A DNA stretch of 64,000 bases from assembly GCF_030317035.1 (NCBI RefSeq), contig NZ_JASZYK010000014.1:100960-164959 (forward strand). Direction: 5' to 3'. This DNA comes from Variovorax sp. J22G73. Its GTDB lineage: Bacteria > Pseudomonadota > Gammaproteobacteria > Burkholderiales > Burkholderiaceae_C. The translations under genes and the position numbers were made by a program. The notes beneath the pieces were generated by a model. The model worked only from the letters and a program-made list of their open reading frames with translations, searched no databases and was not told the origin of the DNA. Shown here in pieces: positions 1-8,584 of this stretch; positions within the stretch are counted from its first letter, which is position 1, and every line of letters begins with the position of its first letter.

Positions 1-614
1 ACGGGCAGCACCAGCGGGCAGTCGGCCAACGCGTCCAGCGTCGGCTTGCGTAGCGACGCCAGCGGATGCCCCGGGCGCACCACCAGCCGCAAGGGCTCGC
101 TGTAGAGGTGCTCGAAGGCCAGGTCGGCCATGGCCGAGGCCTGCGCGAGCCGGCCCAGCACCAGGTCGATTTCGCCCTGGCGCAGCTGCGTCATCAGCTG
201 CGCGTTGGTGCCGCTCACCACGCGCACGCGCAGCGCCGGGTGCGCGGCGTGCAGCTGCGCCACGGCCTGCGGCAGCAGCTCGCCCGCCATGTTGGGCAGT
301 GCGCCGACGGCCACGCGCAGCTGGTCGGCCTCGGGCTGGTCCATGGCCAGGCCCAGGCCTTCGCGCAGGCCGCGCAAGGCCGAGACGGCGTGGCGCACCA
401 GCACCTCGGCCGCGGGCGTCAGCTCCACGCCCCGGCGGCGGCGCAGCAGCAACTGGCGCCCGACGATCTCTTCCAGCTCGGCCACGGTCTTGGACACCGC
501 CGGCTGCGTGAGCGACAGCGCCTTGGCCGCGCGCACCAGGTTGCGCTCTTGCGCCACCATCACCAGGCACTGCAGGTGGCGCATCTTCAAGCGCCCAAAG
601 TTCATGGCTGACAT
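1..614 (-). CDS. LysR-family transcriptional regulator (C-terminus beyond window)
   Basis: The gene reads leftward and runs off the window, so about 204 N-terminal codons are visible. It starts at the ATG at 614, with an in-frame ATG at 605. Residues about 10-65 form the winged HTH of LysR regulators (recognition segment LTQPAVSKTVAELEE), followed by the start of the periplasmic-binding-protein-like effector domain (RVRVVSGTNAQLMTQLRQGEIDLVLG is split by the usual short linkers). The style resembles the PcaQ/GbpR subgroup, a family-level guess. It is divergent from the Bug receptor gene at 763, so it probably controls that gene. The 148-bp gap holds only a weak imperfect dyad around 685-700. 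The effector is unknown. Confidence 0.9.
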   Translation of the reverse strand, partial: MSAMNFGRLKMRHLQCLVMVAQERNLVRAAKALSLTQPAVSKTVAELEEIVGRQLLLRRRRGVELTPAAEVLVRHAVSALRGLREGLGLAMDQPEADQLRVAVGALPNMAGELLPQAVAQLHAAHPALRVRVVSGTNAQLMTQLRQGEIDLVLGRLAQASAMADLAFEHLYSEPLRLVVRPGHPLASLRKPTLDALADCPLVLP

Positions 615-762
615 GGGGTTTTCTTCTGGAGCGGCATCGCTGAAATATAACGAGCCGGAATACCTGGCGGATGAGCTTTCAGTTGTGAAGCGCCCGGCGC
701 CCTTCTAGAGTTGCCTTCAATACCGCGGTCGCCACAGGCCGGCACACAACGAAGAGAGACAC

Positions 763-1782
763 ATGACCCACCGCCTTTTGAACGCCTTCGGCGGCACGCG
801 CCGCCGCCTTGCCATCACCACACTCGCCAAATTCGCCACGTTCGCTACCTGCGCCGCGCTCTGCGCGGGCAACGCCGCGGCGGCCGACGCGCCCTACCCC
901 ACCAAGGCGGTGAAGCTGCTCACCAACTTCCCCGCGGGCGGCCCCATCGACATCCTTGCCCGCGCGCTGGCCGACGCGCTGCAAAAGGACCTGAAGCAGC
1001 CCTTCATCGTCGACAACCGCCCCGGCGCGGGCGGCAACATCGGCGCCGACCTGGTCGCCAAGAGCCCGGCCGACGGCTACACCGTGCTGCTGGGCATCGA
1101 CACCACCTTCACCATCAACCCGCACCTGTACGCGTCGATGCCCTTCGCCGCTAAAGACCTGAAGCCGCTGATGATCTTCAGCTCGTCGGGGCTGAGCTTC
1201 GGCGTGGCGTCGAACGTGAAGGCGAAGACGCTGCCCGAGTTCATCGCGCAGGCCAAGGCCGAGCCGGCCACCTTCAGCTCGGCCGGCAACGGCAGCCCGG
1301 GCCACATCGCTGCTGAAATTTTCGCGAGCGAAACAGGCGCGAAGATCACGCACGTGCCCTACAAGGGCAACGCGCCGGCGGTGCTGGCGCTCATGGGCAA
1401 CGAGGTGCAGGCCGGCATCCTGGCCACGCCGGGCCTGCTGCCGCAGGTGCAGTCGGGCAAGCTGCGCGCGCTGGCCGTCACCGGCAAGCAGCGCTCGCCG
1501 CTGCTGCCGCAGGTGCCCACGGTGGGCGAGCTGGGCCTGAAGGACCTGGAGTTCGAGGTGCTCTACATCGCCATGGTGCCCGCCGCCACGCCCGAGCCGG
1601 TGATGCAGACGCTGCGCCAGTCGCTGCAGAAGGCCATGGCGCTGCCCGAGCTCAAGTCGCGCCTGGCCTCGCTCGACATGGTGCCGCTGGGCGAGACCGG
1701 CGCCGCCGCCAGCGAGCACCTGGCCGCGAGCCAGGCGCGCTACGGCCGCATCGTGAAAGCAACAGGCATGAAGGTGGATTGA
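763..1782 (+). CDS. Bug-family tripartite tricarboxylate transporter substrate-binding protein
   Basis: A 339-residue periplasmic solute receptor of the TctC/Bug family. A long basic N-region and hydrophobic stretch (residues about 14-41) form a signal peptide likely cut near AAA/DAPYP. The typical phosphate-carboxylate loop GGPIDILAR follows, with the PFIVDNRPGAGG strand and the HVPYKGNAPA motif further on. GAAGAGAG about 6 bases before the ATG serves as ribosome site. Bug proteins bind carboxylates or related small molecules. No TctA/TctB permease lies nearby, which is usual in Burkholderiales where receptors far outnumber permeases. It is followed by a second Bug gene and a sulfatase, hinting at uptake of a sulfated or carboxylated substrate; this is inference. 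Confidence 0.93.
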   Translation: MTHRLLNAFGGTRRRLAITTLAKFATFATCAALCAGNAAAADAPYPTKAVKLLTNFPAGGPIDILARALADALQKDLKQPFIVDNRPGAGGNIGADLVAKSPADGYTVLLGIDTTFTINPHLYASMPFAAKDLKPLMIFSSSGLSFGVASNVKAKTLPEFIAQAKAEPATFSSAGNGSPGHIAAEIFASETGAKITHVPYKGNAPAVLALMGNEVQAGILATPGLLPQVQSGKLRALAVTGKQRSPLLPQVPTVGELGLKDLEFEVLYIAMVPAATPEPVMQTLRQSLQKAMALPELKSRLASLDMVPLGETGAAASEHLAASQARYGRIVKATGMKVD

Positions 1783-1914
1783 GACCTTCGGGTTAACACG
1801 GGCAATGGTTGATTTGAACAATCAGATGCCGCGTCTTCAGAATCGTCCGCAACCGCGGACCTCGCGGTCACACACACCGGCCACCGCCTGAACGACGACT
1901 AGGACCTGCCCATC

Positions 1915-2934
1915 ATGCTGACGAACACCCCCTCCACCCAACGCCGCGACGGCCCCGCTCGCTGCATGAGCCGCCGTGTCGCCGGCCTGCTGGCCATCGC
2001 CGCCGCCACGATGGCTTTCGCCGGCGGCGCGGCCGCGCAGGCCAAGCTCGACAGCCCCCTGCACATCGTGGTGGGCTACGCGCCCGGCGGCGCCACCGAC
2101 CGCGTGGCGCGCATCGTGGGCGACAAGCTCGGCACCAAGCTGGGCGTGGCGGTGGTGGTCGACAACAAGCCCGGCGCGGGCGGACGGCTGGCGGCGCAGC
2201 AGGTGAAGATCACGCCCGCCAACCAGAACGTGCTCATGCTCGCCAACCCCGCCGTGATGGTGGTGGCGCCGCTGGTGTTCAAGGACAACAACTACGACGC
2301 CGAGCGCGACTTCGTGCCCGTGTCGCACGTGAACGACTACGACTTCGCGCTGGCCGTGTCGCCCACCCTGCCCGTGCGCGAACTGAACCACCTGCTGGCG
2401 TGGATGCGCGCCAACCCCGGGCAGGCCAACGTGGGCGTGCCCGCCACCGGCAGCCTGCCGCACTTCTTCGGCCTGATGGTGGGCGAGAAGGCCAAGGTGC
2501 AGACCCAGGTCATCGGCTACCGCGGCTCCGCGCCGCTGCTGAACGACCTCATCGGCGGGCAGGTGCCCATCGCGGTGGACACCGAAGACGTCGTGCTGCC
2601 GCAGCATGCCGCGGGCAAGCTGCGCATCCTGGCGCTGTCGGGGGCCAAGCGCTCGCCTTTCGCGCCGGACATTCCCACCTTCAAGGAAGCCGGGCTCGAT
2701 CTGTCCGCCACCGGCTGGAACACCTTCTTCGCCCCCACCAGCATGCCCAAGACCAAGGTCGAGCAGCTGGCCGCGGCCATCCGCGAAGTCATGCAGGACC
2801 CGGACACCCAACGCAAGTTCAAGGACTCCGGCATGACGCCGGTGGTCAGCACGCAGGCGCAGACCGCCGCGATGCTGAAGGCCTACAAGACGCAGTGGGC
2901 GCCGGTCGTGCAGAAGTCGGGCTACCAGCCCTGA
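1915..2934 (+). CDS. Bug-family tripartite tricarboxylate transporter substrate-binding protein
   Basis: Second Bug receptor, 339 residues from the ATG at 1915. The in-frame ATG at 1966 (MSRRVAGLLAIAAATMAF) would give a more typical signal peptide cleaved after GGAAAQA and is a good alternative start. Family marks are GYAPGGATDRVARIV, VVVDNKPGAGG and QVIGYRGSAPLLNDLIGGQVP. It is only moderately similar to the preceding receptor, so the pair is not a recent duplication. The sulfatase gene begins 25 bases downstream, so the two are probably co-transcribed. The ligand cannot be read from the sequence. Confidence 0.92.
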   Translation: MLTNTPSTQRRDGPARCMSRRVAGLLAIAAATMAFAGGAAAQAKLDSPLHIVVGYAPGGATDRVARIVGDKLGTKLGVAVVVDNKPGAGGRLAAQQVKITPANQNVLMLANPAVMVVAPLVFKDNNYDAERDFVPVSHVNDYDFALAVSPTLPVRELNHLLAWMRANPGQANVGVPATGSLPHFFGLMVGEKAKVQTQVIGYRGSAPLLNDLIGGQVPIAVDTEDVVLPQHAAGKLRILALSGAKRSPFAPDIPTFKEAGLDLSATGWNTFFAPTSMPKTKVEQLAAAIREVMQDPDTQRKFKDSGMTPVVSTQAQTAAMLKAYKTQWAPVVQKSGYQP

Positions 2935-2959
2935 GCCGTCCCAAGAAACCTGTAGAGAC

Positions 2960-4291
2960 ATGACCCGACCCAACATCATCTTCATCGTGGCCGACGACCT
3001 CGGCTATGCCGACCTGGGCTGCTACGGCGGGCGCGACGCCGCCTTCGGCCCCGTGTCGCCCGTGCTCGACGGCCTGGCGGCCAACGGCCTGAAGCTCACG
3101 CAGGGCTACGCCAACTCGCCCGTGTGCTCGCCCACGCGCTTCGGCATGATCACCGCGCGCTACCAATACCGCCTGCGCGGCGCGGCCGAAGAGCCCATCA
3201 ACAGCAAGAGCCGCGGCAGCACCACGCTCGGCCTGCCCACCGACCACCCCACGCTGCCGTCGCTGCTGAAGGCCGGCGGCTACCAGACCGCGCTCATCGG
3301 CAAATGGCACCTGGGCTACCCGCCCACCTTCGGGCCGCTGCGCTCGGGCTACGACGAGTTCTTCGGGCCCATGTCGGGCGGTGTCGACTACTTCACCCAC
3401 TGCGACTCCACCGGCCGCCACGACCTGTGGTTCGGCGAGGAAGACAGGCAGGAAGAGGGCTACCTCACCGACATCCTGTCGAAGCGCGCGGTCGACTATG
3501 TCGAGCGCATGGCCGAACACCAGAAGCACGAACAGGACGCGCCCTTCTTCCTGAGCCTGCACTACACCGCCCCGCACTGGCCGTGGGAGACGCGCGACGA
3601 CGCCGCGAAAGCGCCGCTGGTGAAGGACAACCTGTTCGACCTGGCCGGCGGCAACATCCACGTGTACCGCCGCATGATCCATCACATGGACGAAGGCATC
3701 GGCTGGATCATGGCCGCGCTCGAGAAGCACGGCCTGGCCGACAACACGCTGGTGGTGTTTACCAGCGACAACGGCGGCGAGCGCTTCTCGGACAACTGGC
3801 CGCTGGTGGGCGGCAAGATGGACCTGACCGAAGGCGGCATCCGCGTGCCATGGATCGCGCACTGGCCCGCCGTGATCGCCAAGGGCGGCGAGAGCACGCA
3901 GCTGTGCATGACGATGGACTGGTCCGCCACCATGCTCGACGCCGCGGGCGTGGCGGCCGACCCGGCCTATCCGCTGGACGGCTTGTCGCTGATGCCCGTG
4001 CTGAAAGACGCGACCCAAAGCTTCCGCCGGCCCTTGCACTGGCGCATGAACCACCGCGGCCAGGAAGCCCTGCGCGACGGCGACTGGAAGTACCTGAAGG
4101 TCGACGGCAACGAATACCTCTTCAACATTCCCGCGGACGAACGCGAACGGGCGAACCTGGGCAAGAAGGAGCCGGAGCGCCTGGCAGCGATGCGTGCGGA
4201 CTGGGCAGCGTGGAACGCGACGATGCCTGCGATTCCGGAGGATGCGACGGTGAGCCTGGGGTATTCGGTGAAGGACATGCCGCAGCGCTGA
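2960..4291 (+). CDS. Sulfatase (arylsulfatase/alkaline-phosphatase superfamily), cytoplasmic type
   Basis: Type I sulfatase of 443 residues that would hydrolyse sulfate esters. N-terminal metal ligands D12-D13 are in NIIFIVADDLGYADLG. The formylglycine motif is C56-S-P-T-R60, so Cys56 is the residue to be oxidised. GKWHLG spans 114-119 and the metal-binding TSDNGGE has D270 and N271. There is no signal peptide, so the enzyme should be cytoplasmic, acting on an ester imported first, plausibly through the upstream Bug receptors. No formylglycine-generating enzyme is encoded nearby; maturation must come from elsewhere in the genome. Family assignment is firm, substrate unknown. Confidence 0.93.
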   Translation: MTRPNIIFIVADDLGYADLGCYGGRDAAFGPVSPVLDGLAANGLKLTQGYANSPVCSPTRFGMITARYQYRLRGAAEEPINSKSRGSTTLGLPTDHPTLPSLLKAGGYQTALIGKWHLGYPPTFGPLRSGYDEFFGPMSGGVDYFTHCDSTGRHDLWFGEEDRQEEGYLTDILSKRAVDYVERMAEHQKHEQDAPFFLSLHYTAPHWPWETRDDAAKAPLVKDNLFDLAGGNIHVYRRMIHHMDEGIGWIMAALEKHGLADNTLVVFTSDNGGERFSDNWPLVGGKMDLTEGGIRVPWIAHWPAVIAKGGESTQLCMTMDWSATMLDAAGVAADPAYPLDGLSLMPVLKDATQSFRRPLHWRMNHRGQEALRDGDWKYLKVDGNEYLFNIPADERERANLGKKEPERLAAMRADWAAWNATMPAIPEDATVSLGYSVKDMPQR

Positions 4292-4322
4292 GGGCGCGGC
4301 TCGGCACCTGCGGCTTCCCGGA

Positions 4323-5219
4323 TCAGGGCCCGTCACCCATCGCTGCGGGCTCCCCCTCCCGCAGCACCTTGATCACCCCGATCACGTCCTCGTCCCCCTG
4401 CCCCCGCCGCATCGCCTGTGCGAACACCACGCGGTTGGTGCGCGCGGCGGGCAGCCACAGGCCGAGCGCCTGCGCCTCGTCGCAGACGAAACCGATGTCC
4501 TTGAACGCCTGGCTGATGGCGGCCTGCCGCTCGAAGTCGTCGGCCAGCAGCTTGGGCGCCTTCATGCGCAGCACGTCGTTGGCCAGCGGGCCGGCCTGCG
4601 CCATCTCCAGGAACTGCCGCACATCGAGGCCGATGGCGCCCGCGAAGTGCACGGCCTCGGTGATGGCCTCGAAGCTCGCGATCAGCAGCAGGTTGTTCGC
4701 GAGCTTCATGCGCATGGCGCCCGGCACGGCGCCGCAGCGCACGGTGCGCTTGCCGATCGCATCGAAGGCGGGCTGCAGCGCGTCGATCTGCGCGGCATCG
4801 GCCGCTGCGGCCAGCACCACCAGCTGGCCGGTCTGCGCCGGCGTCTTCGAGCCCGACACCGGCGCCTCGACATAGCGCCCGCCCGCCTCCCCCACGGCGC
4901 GCTCCAGTGCCTGCGAGTACGCGGGCGCCACCGTGGCCATGAGCACCAGCGTCTTCCCCTCGACGGGAATGCCGATGCGCCCGCCGGCATCGCGCGCGAG
5001 CACGGCGTCGATGTCGCCGTGGCCCGGCAGCATCAGCACGGTGGCGTCGCTGGCCGCGATGGCCTGCGCCGCGCTCGCGGCCACGTCGATGCCCGCCTCG
5101 CGCAAGGGTTCGCAGCTTTCGGGGCGGCGGCTGTACACGGTCACGTGCAGCCCGGCCTTCTTCAGGTTGCGCGCAATGGGGTCGCCCATCACGCCGATTC
5201 CGATCACGCCTATCTTCAT
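4323..5219 (-). CDS. NAD(P)-dependent oxidoreductase, 3-hydroxyisobutyrate dehydrogenase family
   Basis: A 298-residue beta-hydroxyacid dehydrogenase. The Rossmann dinucleotide motif G7-I-G9-V-M-G12 starts the protein, the substrate motif APVSGS sits at 119-124, and the catalytic lysine is K172 in MRMKLANNLLLI. These match the GarR/MmsB/tartronate-semialdehyde-reductase family, which reduces or oxidises short hydroxy acids. It is divergent from a LysR gene at 5325 with a palindrome-rich intergenic region, so it is the likely target of that regulator. The exact substrate (3-hydroxyisobutyrate, tartronate semialdehyde or another) cannot be chosen. Confidence 0.93.
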   Translation of the reverse strand: MKIGVIGIGVMGDPIARNLKKAGLHVTVYSRRPESCEPLREAGIDVAASAAQAIAASDATVLMLPGHGDIDAVLARDAGGRIGIPVEGKTLVLMATVAPAYSQALERAVGEAGGRYVEAPVSGSKTPAQTGQLVVLAAAADAAQIDALQPAFDAIGKRTVRCGAVPGAMRMKLANNLLLIASFEAITEAVHFAGAIGLDVRQFLEMAQAGPLANDVLRMKAPKLLADDFERQAAISQAFKDIGFVCDEAQALGLWLPAARTNRVVFAQAMRRGQGDEDVIGVIKVLREGEPAAMGDGP

Positions 5220-5258
5220 GGTTTCCTTTCAGGGGAAGGCCAATCTAGGGCATCGGAT

Positions 5259-5307
5259 CGTTCTCATAAAATGAATTATTCAGAACGAATTCTTCGTCTC
5301 TGACGAA
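5259..5307. promoter_or_regulatory. Divergent promoter with two dyads, probable LysR operator
   Basis: The 105-bp gap between the dehydrogenase and the LysR gene carries an AT-rich core with dyads. CGTTCT (5259-5264) and AGAACG (5282-5287) are inverted around TGAAT-T-ATTCA (5272-5282). A second perfect dyad, TTCGTC-TCT-GACGAA, lies at 5293-5307. Such paired sites are typical of LysR recognition and activation boxes. Binding is inferred. Confidence 0.55.
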
Positions 5308-5324
5308 CACAAAAGGTCAACGCC

Positions 5325-6182
5325 ATGGAACTCTCCGATCTGCAGGTCTTCAAGGCGGTGGTGCAGACGGGCGGCATCGTGCGGGCGGCCGAGTCGCTGC
5401 ACCGGGCGCAGTCGAGCGTCACGGCGCGCATCCAGGCGCTGGAAGAAAAGCTGGCCGCGCCGCTGTTCATTCGCGAAGGCCGGCGCCTGCAGCTGGCGCC
5501 GGCCGGCCGGGTGCTGCTGCAGTACGCCGACCGGCTGCTCGACCTGGCCAAGGAAGCGAGCGAGGCGGTCAAGCTCGACCAGCCCTCGGGCGTGCTGCGG
5601 CTGGGCGCCATGGAAAGCACGGCGGCGGTGCGGCTACCGAAGCCGCTGGGCGAGTTCCACGACGCGCACCCTGAAGTGGCCCTGGAGCTGTATATCGGCG
5701 ACCCGACCGATCACACGCGGCAGGTGCTCAACGGCGAGCTCGACGCGGCCCTGGTCGCCATTCCGGCATCGGACAAGCGGCTGGCGTCGGTGCCGGTCTA
5801 CGAGGAAGAGATGGTGCTCATCTCCGAAGCGAAGCACCGGCCCATCGCGTCACCGCGCGACATCGAGGCGAAGGCGCTGCTGGCCTTTCACCCCGGATGC
5901 CCGCACCGCAAGCGCTTCGAAGACTGGTTCGCGCGTGCGCGCGTGTCGCCGCAGCAGATGGTGGAAATGGGCTCGTACCACGCCATCCTGGGTTGCGTGG
6001 CCATCGGCATGGGCGTGGCGCTGGTGCCCGCGAGCGTGCTGCCGACCTACGCCCAGCGCGACCGGCTCGGCGTGCACAGGCTGAGCCCCAAGTTCCGCCA
6101 TGCGCAAACCCGGTTGATCTGGCGCCGGGATGCGCCGCAGGCCAAGATCGCGGCGCTCCGGCAGGTGCTGGGGCGCACTTGA
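5325..6182 (+). CDS. LysR-family transcriptional regulator
   Basis: A 285-residue LysR regulator. The N-terminal winged HTH covers about residues 1-60 (LHRAQSSVTARIQALEEKL is the recognition region), and the effector-binding domain follows (about 90-285, with PVYEEEMVLI and the CVAIGMGVALVPASVL segment typical of the second lobe). It is slightly short for the family (usually about 300). It is divergent from the 3-hydroxyisobutyrate-dehydrogenase-type gene, with two dyads between them, so it probably regulates that gene and itself. The ligand is unknown. Confidence 0.93.
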   Translation: MELSDLQVFKAVVQTGGIVRAAESLHRAQSSVTARIQALEEKLAAPLFIREGRRLQLAPAGRVLLQYADRLLDLAKEASEAVKLDQPSGVLRLGAMESTAAVRLPKPLGEFHDAHPEVALELYIGDPTDHTRQVLNGELDAALVAIPASDKRLASVPVYEEEMVLISEAKHRPIASPRDIEAKALLAFHPGCPHRKRFEDWFARARVSPQQMVEMGSYHAILGCVAIGMGVALVPASVLPTYAQRDRLGVHRLSPKFRHAQTRLIWRRDAPQAKIAALRQVLGRT

Positions 6183-6211
6183 TCGCGCCTTGATTGCCTT
6201 GATCGCCGGGG

Positions 6212-7129
6212 TCAGCCCAGCGGGTCGTAGCCGGGTGCCGAGCTGATCTCGGTGGCCTTGAAGATCTTGTGCTGCGCTGTCGGCCCGATGGCGTCCAGCA
6301 CTACCAGCAGGCGCCACAGCGGCTCGCGCGCGGAGCTGGTGCGCTCCTCGGGCGTGAGCTGGAAGGTCGACACGCCCGAGCCGATGCCCTTGGCCACCAC
6401 CCGCAGCAGCGTGGCGCCCTTCGAGTTCGAGATTTCCAGGTCGTAGCCCAGGTTCTGCTCGGTCACGTTCTCGGCCTTGTAGCCGTAGCCGGTGAAGTGG
6501 CGCGTCACGTAGGCGAGCGCCGCGGCCTGTATTTCTTCCTGCGAGGCTTGGCTGGCGACCACGGGTGCAAGGTCGGCCGGCTCGGGCACGTTGCTGCGCG
6601 CCTTGGCGGCCTTGATTTCTTCTTCGCTCGGCTCCCAGCCGCGCGGGCCGCGAACCAGCACGGCGAGCTTGCTGTCGAGTTCCCAGCTCGCCACGTGCCA
6701 TTCGTCGTCGTCGCGCACGCGGGTGGACACCTTGGCGTCCTTGTTGCTCTCGACCTCGGAAATGGCGATGCGGTTGGTCTGCACCACGGCGCGGAAACCC
6801 TGGCCTGCGTCCCAGGTGCGCTTGAGCAGGGCCAGGCGGTCCTTGGCGCGCTGCACCTGGTGGGCGCTGCGGGCGCCGCCGTCGGCACGGCGCTGCACGT
6901 CGAGCGATTCGAGGCAGAACCAGCGTCCGCCGGCGCCTACGCTCACCCACTCGGCCCAGATGGTGGCGATGACGTTGTCGCCCGTTGCCAGCCAGGCATG
7001 GTCGAACGGCTTCTCGCGGGCGTCGAACACGCCCATCTTGGCCACGATTTCGACCGGCGTGAGCCGTGGTCCGGACAGTCGCTTTTCATTGATGACAGCG
7101 AGTACCTGGGAGTCGACTTCGTTTTCCAT
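6212..7129 (-). CDS. DUF3883-like (restriction-nuclease-fold) protein with degenerate active site
   Basis: A 305-residue cytoplasmic protein. The N-terminal half (1-190) is not recognised. Residues about 198-285 look like the DUF3883 fold: a helix AALAYVTRHF, then GYKAENVTEQNLGYDLEI with D230, a strand RVVAKG with K247, then FQLTPEERTSSA and a hydrophobic strand RLLVVLDAI. In DUF3883 the strand usually reads (I)EVKG, giving a PD-(D/E)XK-like site. Here the acidic residue is replaced by valine (RVVAKG), so nuclease activity is doubtful. It is alone: no helicase, methylase or other defence partner is adjacent. The DUF3883 call rests on pattern recognition by eye and is moderately sure. Confidence 0.6.
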   Translation of the reverse strand: MENEVDSQVLAVINEKRLSGPRLTPVEIVAKMGVFDAREKPFDHAWLATGDNVIATIWAEWVSVGAGGRWFCLESLDVQRRADGGARSAHQVQRAKDRLALLKRTWDAGQGFRAVVQTNRIAISEVESNKDAKVSTRVRDDDEWHVASWELDSKLAVLVRGPRGWEPSEEEIKAAKARSNVPEPADLAPVVASQASQEEIQAAALAYVTRHFTGYGYKAENVTEQNLGYDLEISNSKGATLLRVVAKGIGSGVSTFQLTPEERTSSAREPLWRLLVVLDAIGPTAQHKIFKATEISSAPGYDPLG

Positions 7130-7180
7130 TCAGCGCGTTTCTGGCAAGTTGTTGTGGGGGCTGGAAGTATGCCGCATCCG

Positions 7181-7924
7181 TCATTCGGCCCTGCGCCACC
7201 GGCCCGAACCGGGGCACGGCTCCACCAGCTCGCCGTTCAGCCGCACCTGCTCCGCGTCCAGCTGCGATGCGGCGGTGGCGGGGTCGATGTCGAACGACAG
7301 ACCCAGCAGGCGCGCCACCTCGGCCTGCTCGATGGGCAGCTCCCAAGTCAGGAACACCAGCGTGTCGTCACCGCCCGCCGGGAAATCAGCCGCGTCGAAG
7401 CCGGCACTGCCGCGCCGCACGACGGCATGCGGCTGGCAGGTGTCGAAGATCACCGCGGTGCCGCGCGCCAGCGGCATGCGCACGCCGGCACCGGGGAAAT
7501 GCACGTCGAGCCCCTTGTCCTCGCTGAGGAACAGGTTGCAGAAGGCGGCGCTGCCGTACTGCGCGCCATCGTGGTGGTAATGGGCGCCGCGGCAGGCCAT
7601 GAGGGCGACATCGCTGGCCGCCAGCACGTCGGCCAGGCCCAGGGTGCGCGTCCAGTCGGACACCGCCTGCACGCAATGCTTGTAGTCGGGCCAGCGCGTG
7701 CGCGCCCGCGCCAGCGGCAAGGGCTCGACATCGCCGGGCTCCAGCGCCAGGCGCTGCACGATGTCGCGCGCCCAGTCGGCGACCAGGCGCTCGGGCGGCG
7801 CCGGCACGTCGAGGGTGGTGCTCGGCACGGTGCGGCTCACGCTGCGGCTGCGGATGACGTCGCCGCTCCAGAAATAGGAGGCCAGGAGGTCTGGCGCGCC
7901 ATGCGGCCGGGCGGGTGAGTTCAT
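7181..7924 (-). CDS. Hypothetical protein resembling 2-oxoglutarate/Fe(II) oxygenases
   Basis: A 247-residue protein without a signal peptide. The segment YHHDGAQY (H117, H118, D119) followed about 47 residues later by QPHAVVRR (H166) fits the H-X-D...H iron triad of double-stranded beta-helix oxygenases. The intervening FLSEDKGLDVHFPG and PLARGTAVIFD read like strands of that fold, with the basic residues after H166 as possible 2-oxoglutarate anchors. Spacing is plausible but the family was not recognised by name. It lies 51 bp before the DUF3883-like gene on the same strand. The substrate is unknown. Confidence 0.5.
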   Translation of the reverse strand: MNSPARPHGAPDLLASYFWSGDVIRSRSVSRTVPSTTLDVPAPPERLVADWARDIVQRLALEPGDVEPLPLARARTRWPDYKHCVQAVSDWTRTLGLADVLAASDVALMACRGAHYHHDGAQYGSAAFCNLFLSEDKGLDVHFPGAGVRMPLARGTAVIFDTCQPHAVVRRGSAGFDAADFPAGGDDTLVFLTWELPIEQAEVARLLGLSFDIDPATAASQLDAEQVRLNGELVEPCPGSGRWRRAE

Positions 7925-7996
7925 CCGGCGCAGTGTAGTGAGGGCTCCTGACGGCGGCGCCAGGGAACGGAAGGGAACGACAGGGAACGACAGAGA

Positions 7997-8521
7997 TCAG
8001 GGCTTGAACAGCGGCGCGAACGCCCATGCCTGTCCCTTGAACGCCGCGTAGTCCAGCGTGACGCTCACCGCGTTCGGCGGCGTACCGCCCGAGGTGCCGC
8101 CCGAGATGCCGATGACCTTCGGGTCCAGCGCATTGCTGACCACGCTCTTGCTCTGCACGGTCCAGTAGCCCGGCATCATCGTCGGCGACAGGCACCACAG
8201 CTGGTCGTCGCGCTCGTCTTCGGCCGGCCTGGACACGACGATGCTGCCGCTGGCCGCCAGCGTCAGCACAAAGCCCGTGCCCATCTTCGTGCGCAGGTAC
8301 CACCATCCCGGCGCGCCGGCCGGCACGAACTCCCATTGCTGGTTGAGCCCTTCGTTCAGCGGGTACGCAATGACCTGCTGGTTGTCGGCCTTGTTGTTCT
8401 GGAACACGTCCAGCACCAGCCCCTTGGGCTCCAGCAGCCGGATGTAGAACACGTCCTGAACGCCGTGCGTGCTCTTCGACCCAATGGGGGCAACCGCCCT
8501 CTTCTCGGTGATCGTCATCAT
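7997..8521 (-). CDS. Ricin-type beta-trefoil lectin-domain protein
   Basis: A 174-residue protein made almost entirely of one beta-trefoil. Three Q-X-W motifs mark the three repeats: QQW 61-63, QLW 107-109 and QAW 164-166. Each follows a stretch such as FYIRLLEPKGLVLDVFQNN. Ricin-type trefoils bind carbohydrates or act as protein-interaction modules. No signal peptide is seen. The gene starts 63 bp after the stop of the patatin-like gene and reads in the same direction, so the two are likely one transcript and the lectin may deliver or anchor the lipase. That pairing is inference. Confidence 0.8.
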   Translation of the reverse strand: MMTITEKRAVAPIGSKSTHGVQDVFYIRLLEPKGLVLDVFQNNKADNQQVIAYPLNEGLNQQWEFVPAGAPGWWYLRTKMGTGFVLTLAASGSIVVSRPAEDERDDQLWCLSPTMMPGYWTVQSKSVVSNALDPKVIGISGGTSGGTPPNAVSVTLDYAAFKGQAWAFAPLFKP

Positions 8522-8584
8522 TTCTCCTTTGCGCAGTTCGTCGCGCGGTTCATGGCGCAGTTCGTAGCACGGTGGCGTGCGCGG

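Noticed and set aside
6212..7129. Defence island or restriction system
   Set aside because: The nuclease-like gene is alone, its acid residue is missing, and no methylase, helicase or toxin-antitoxin gene is near.
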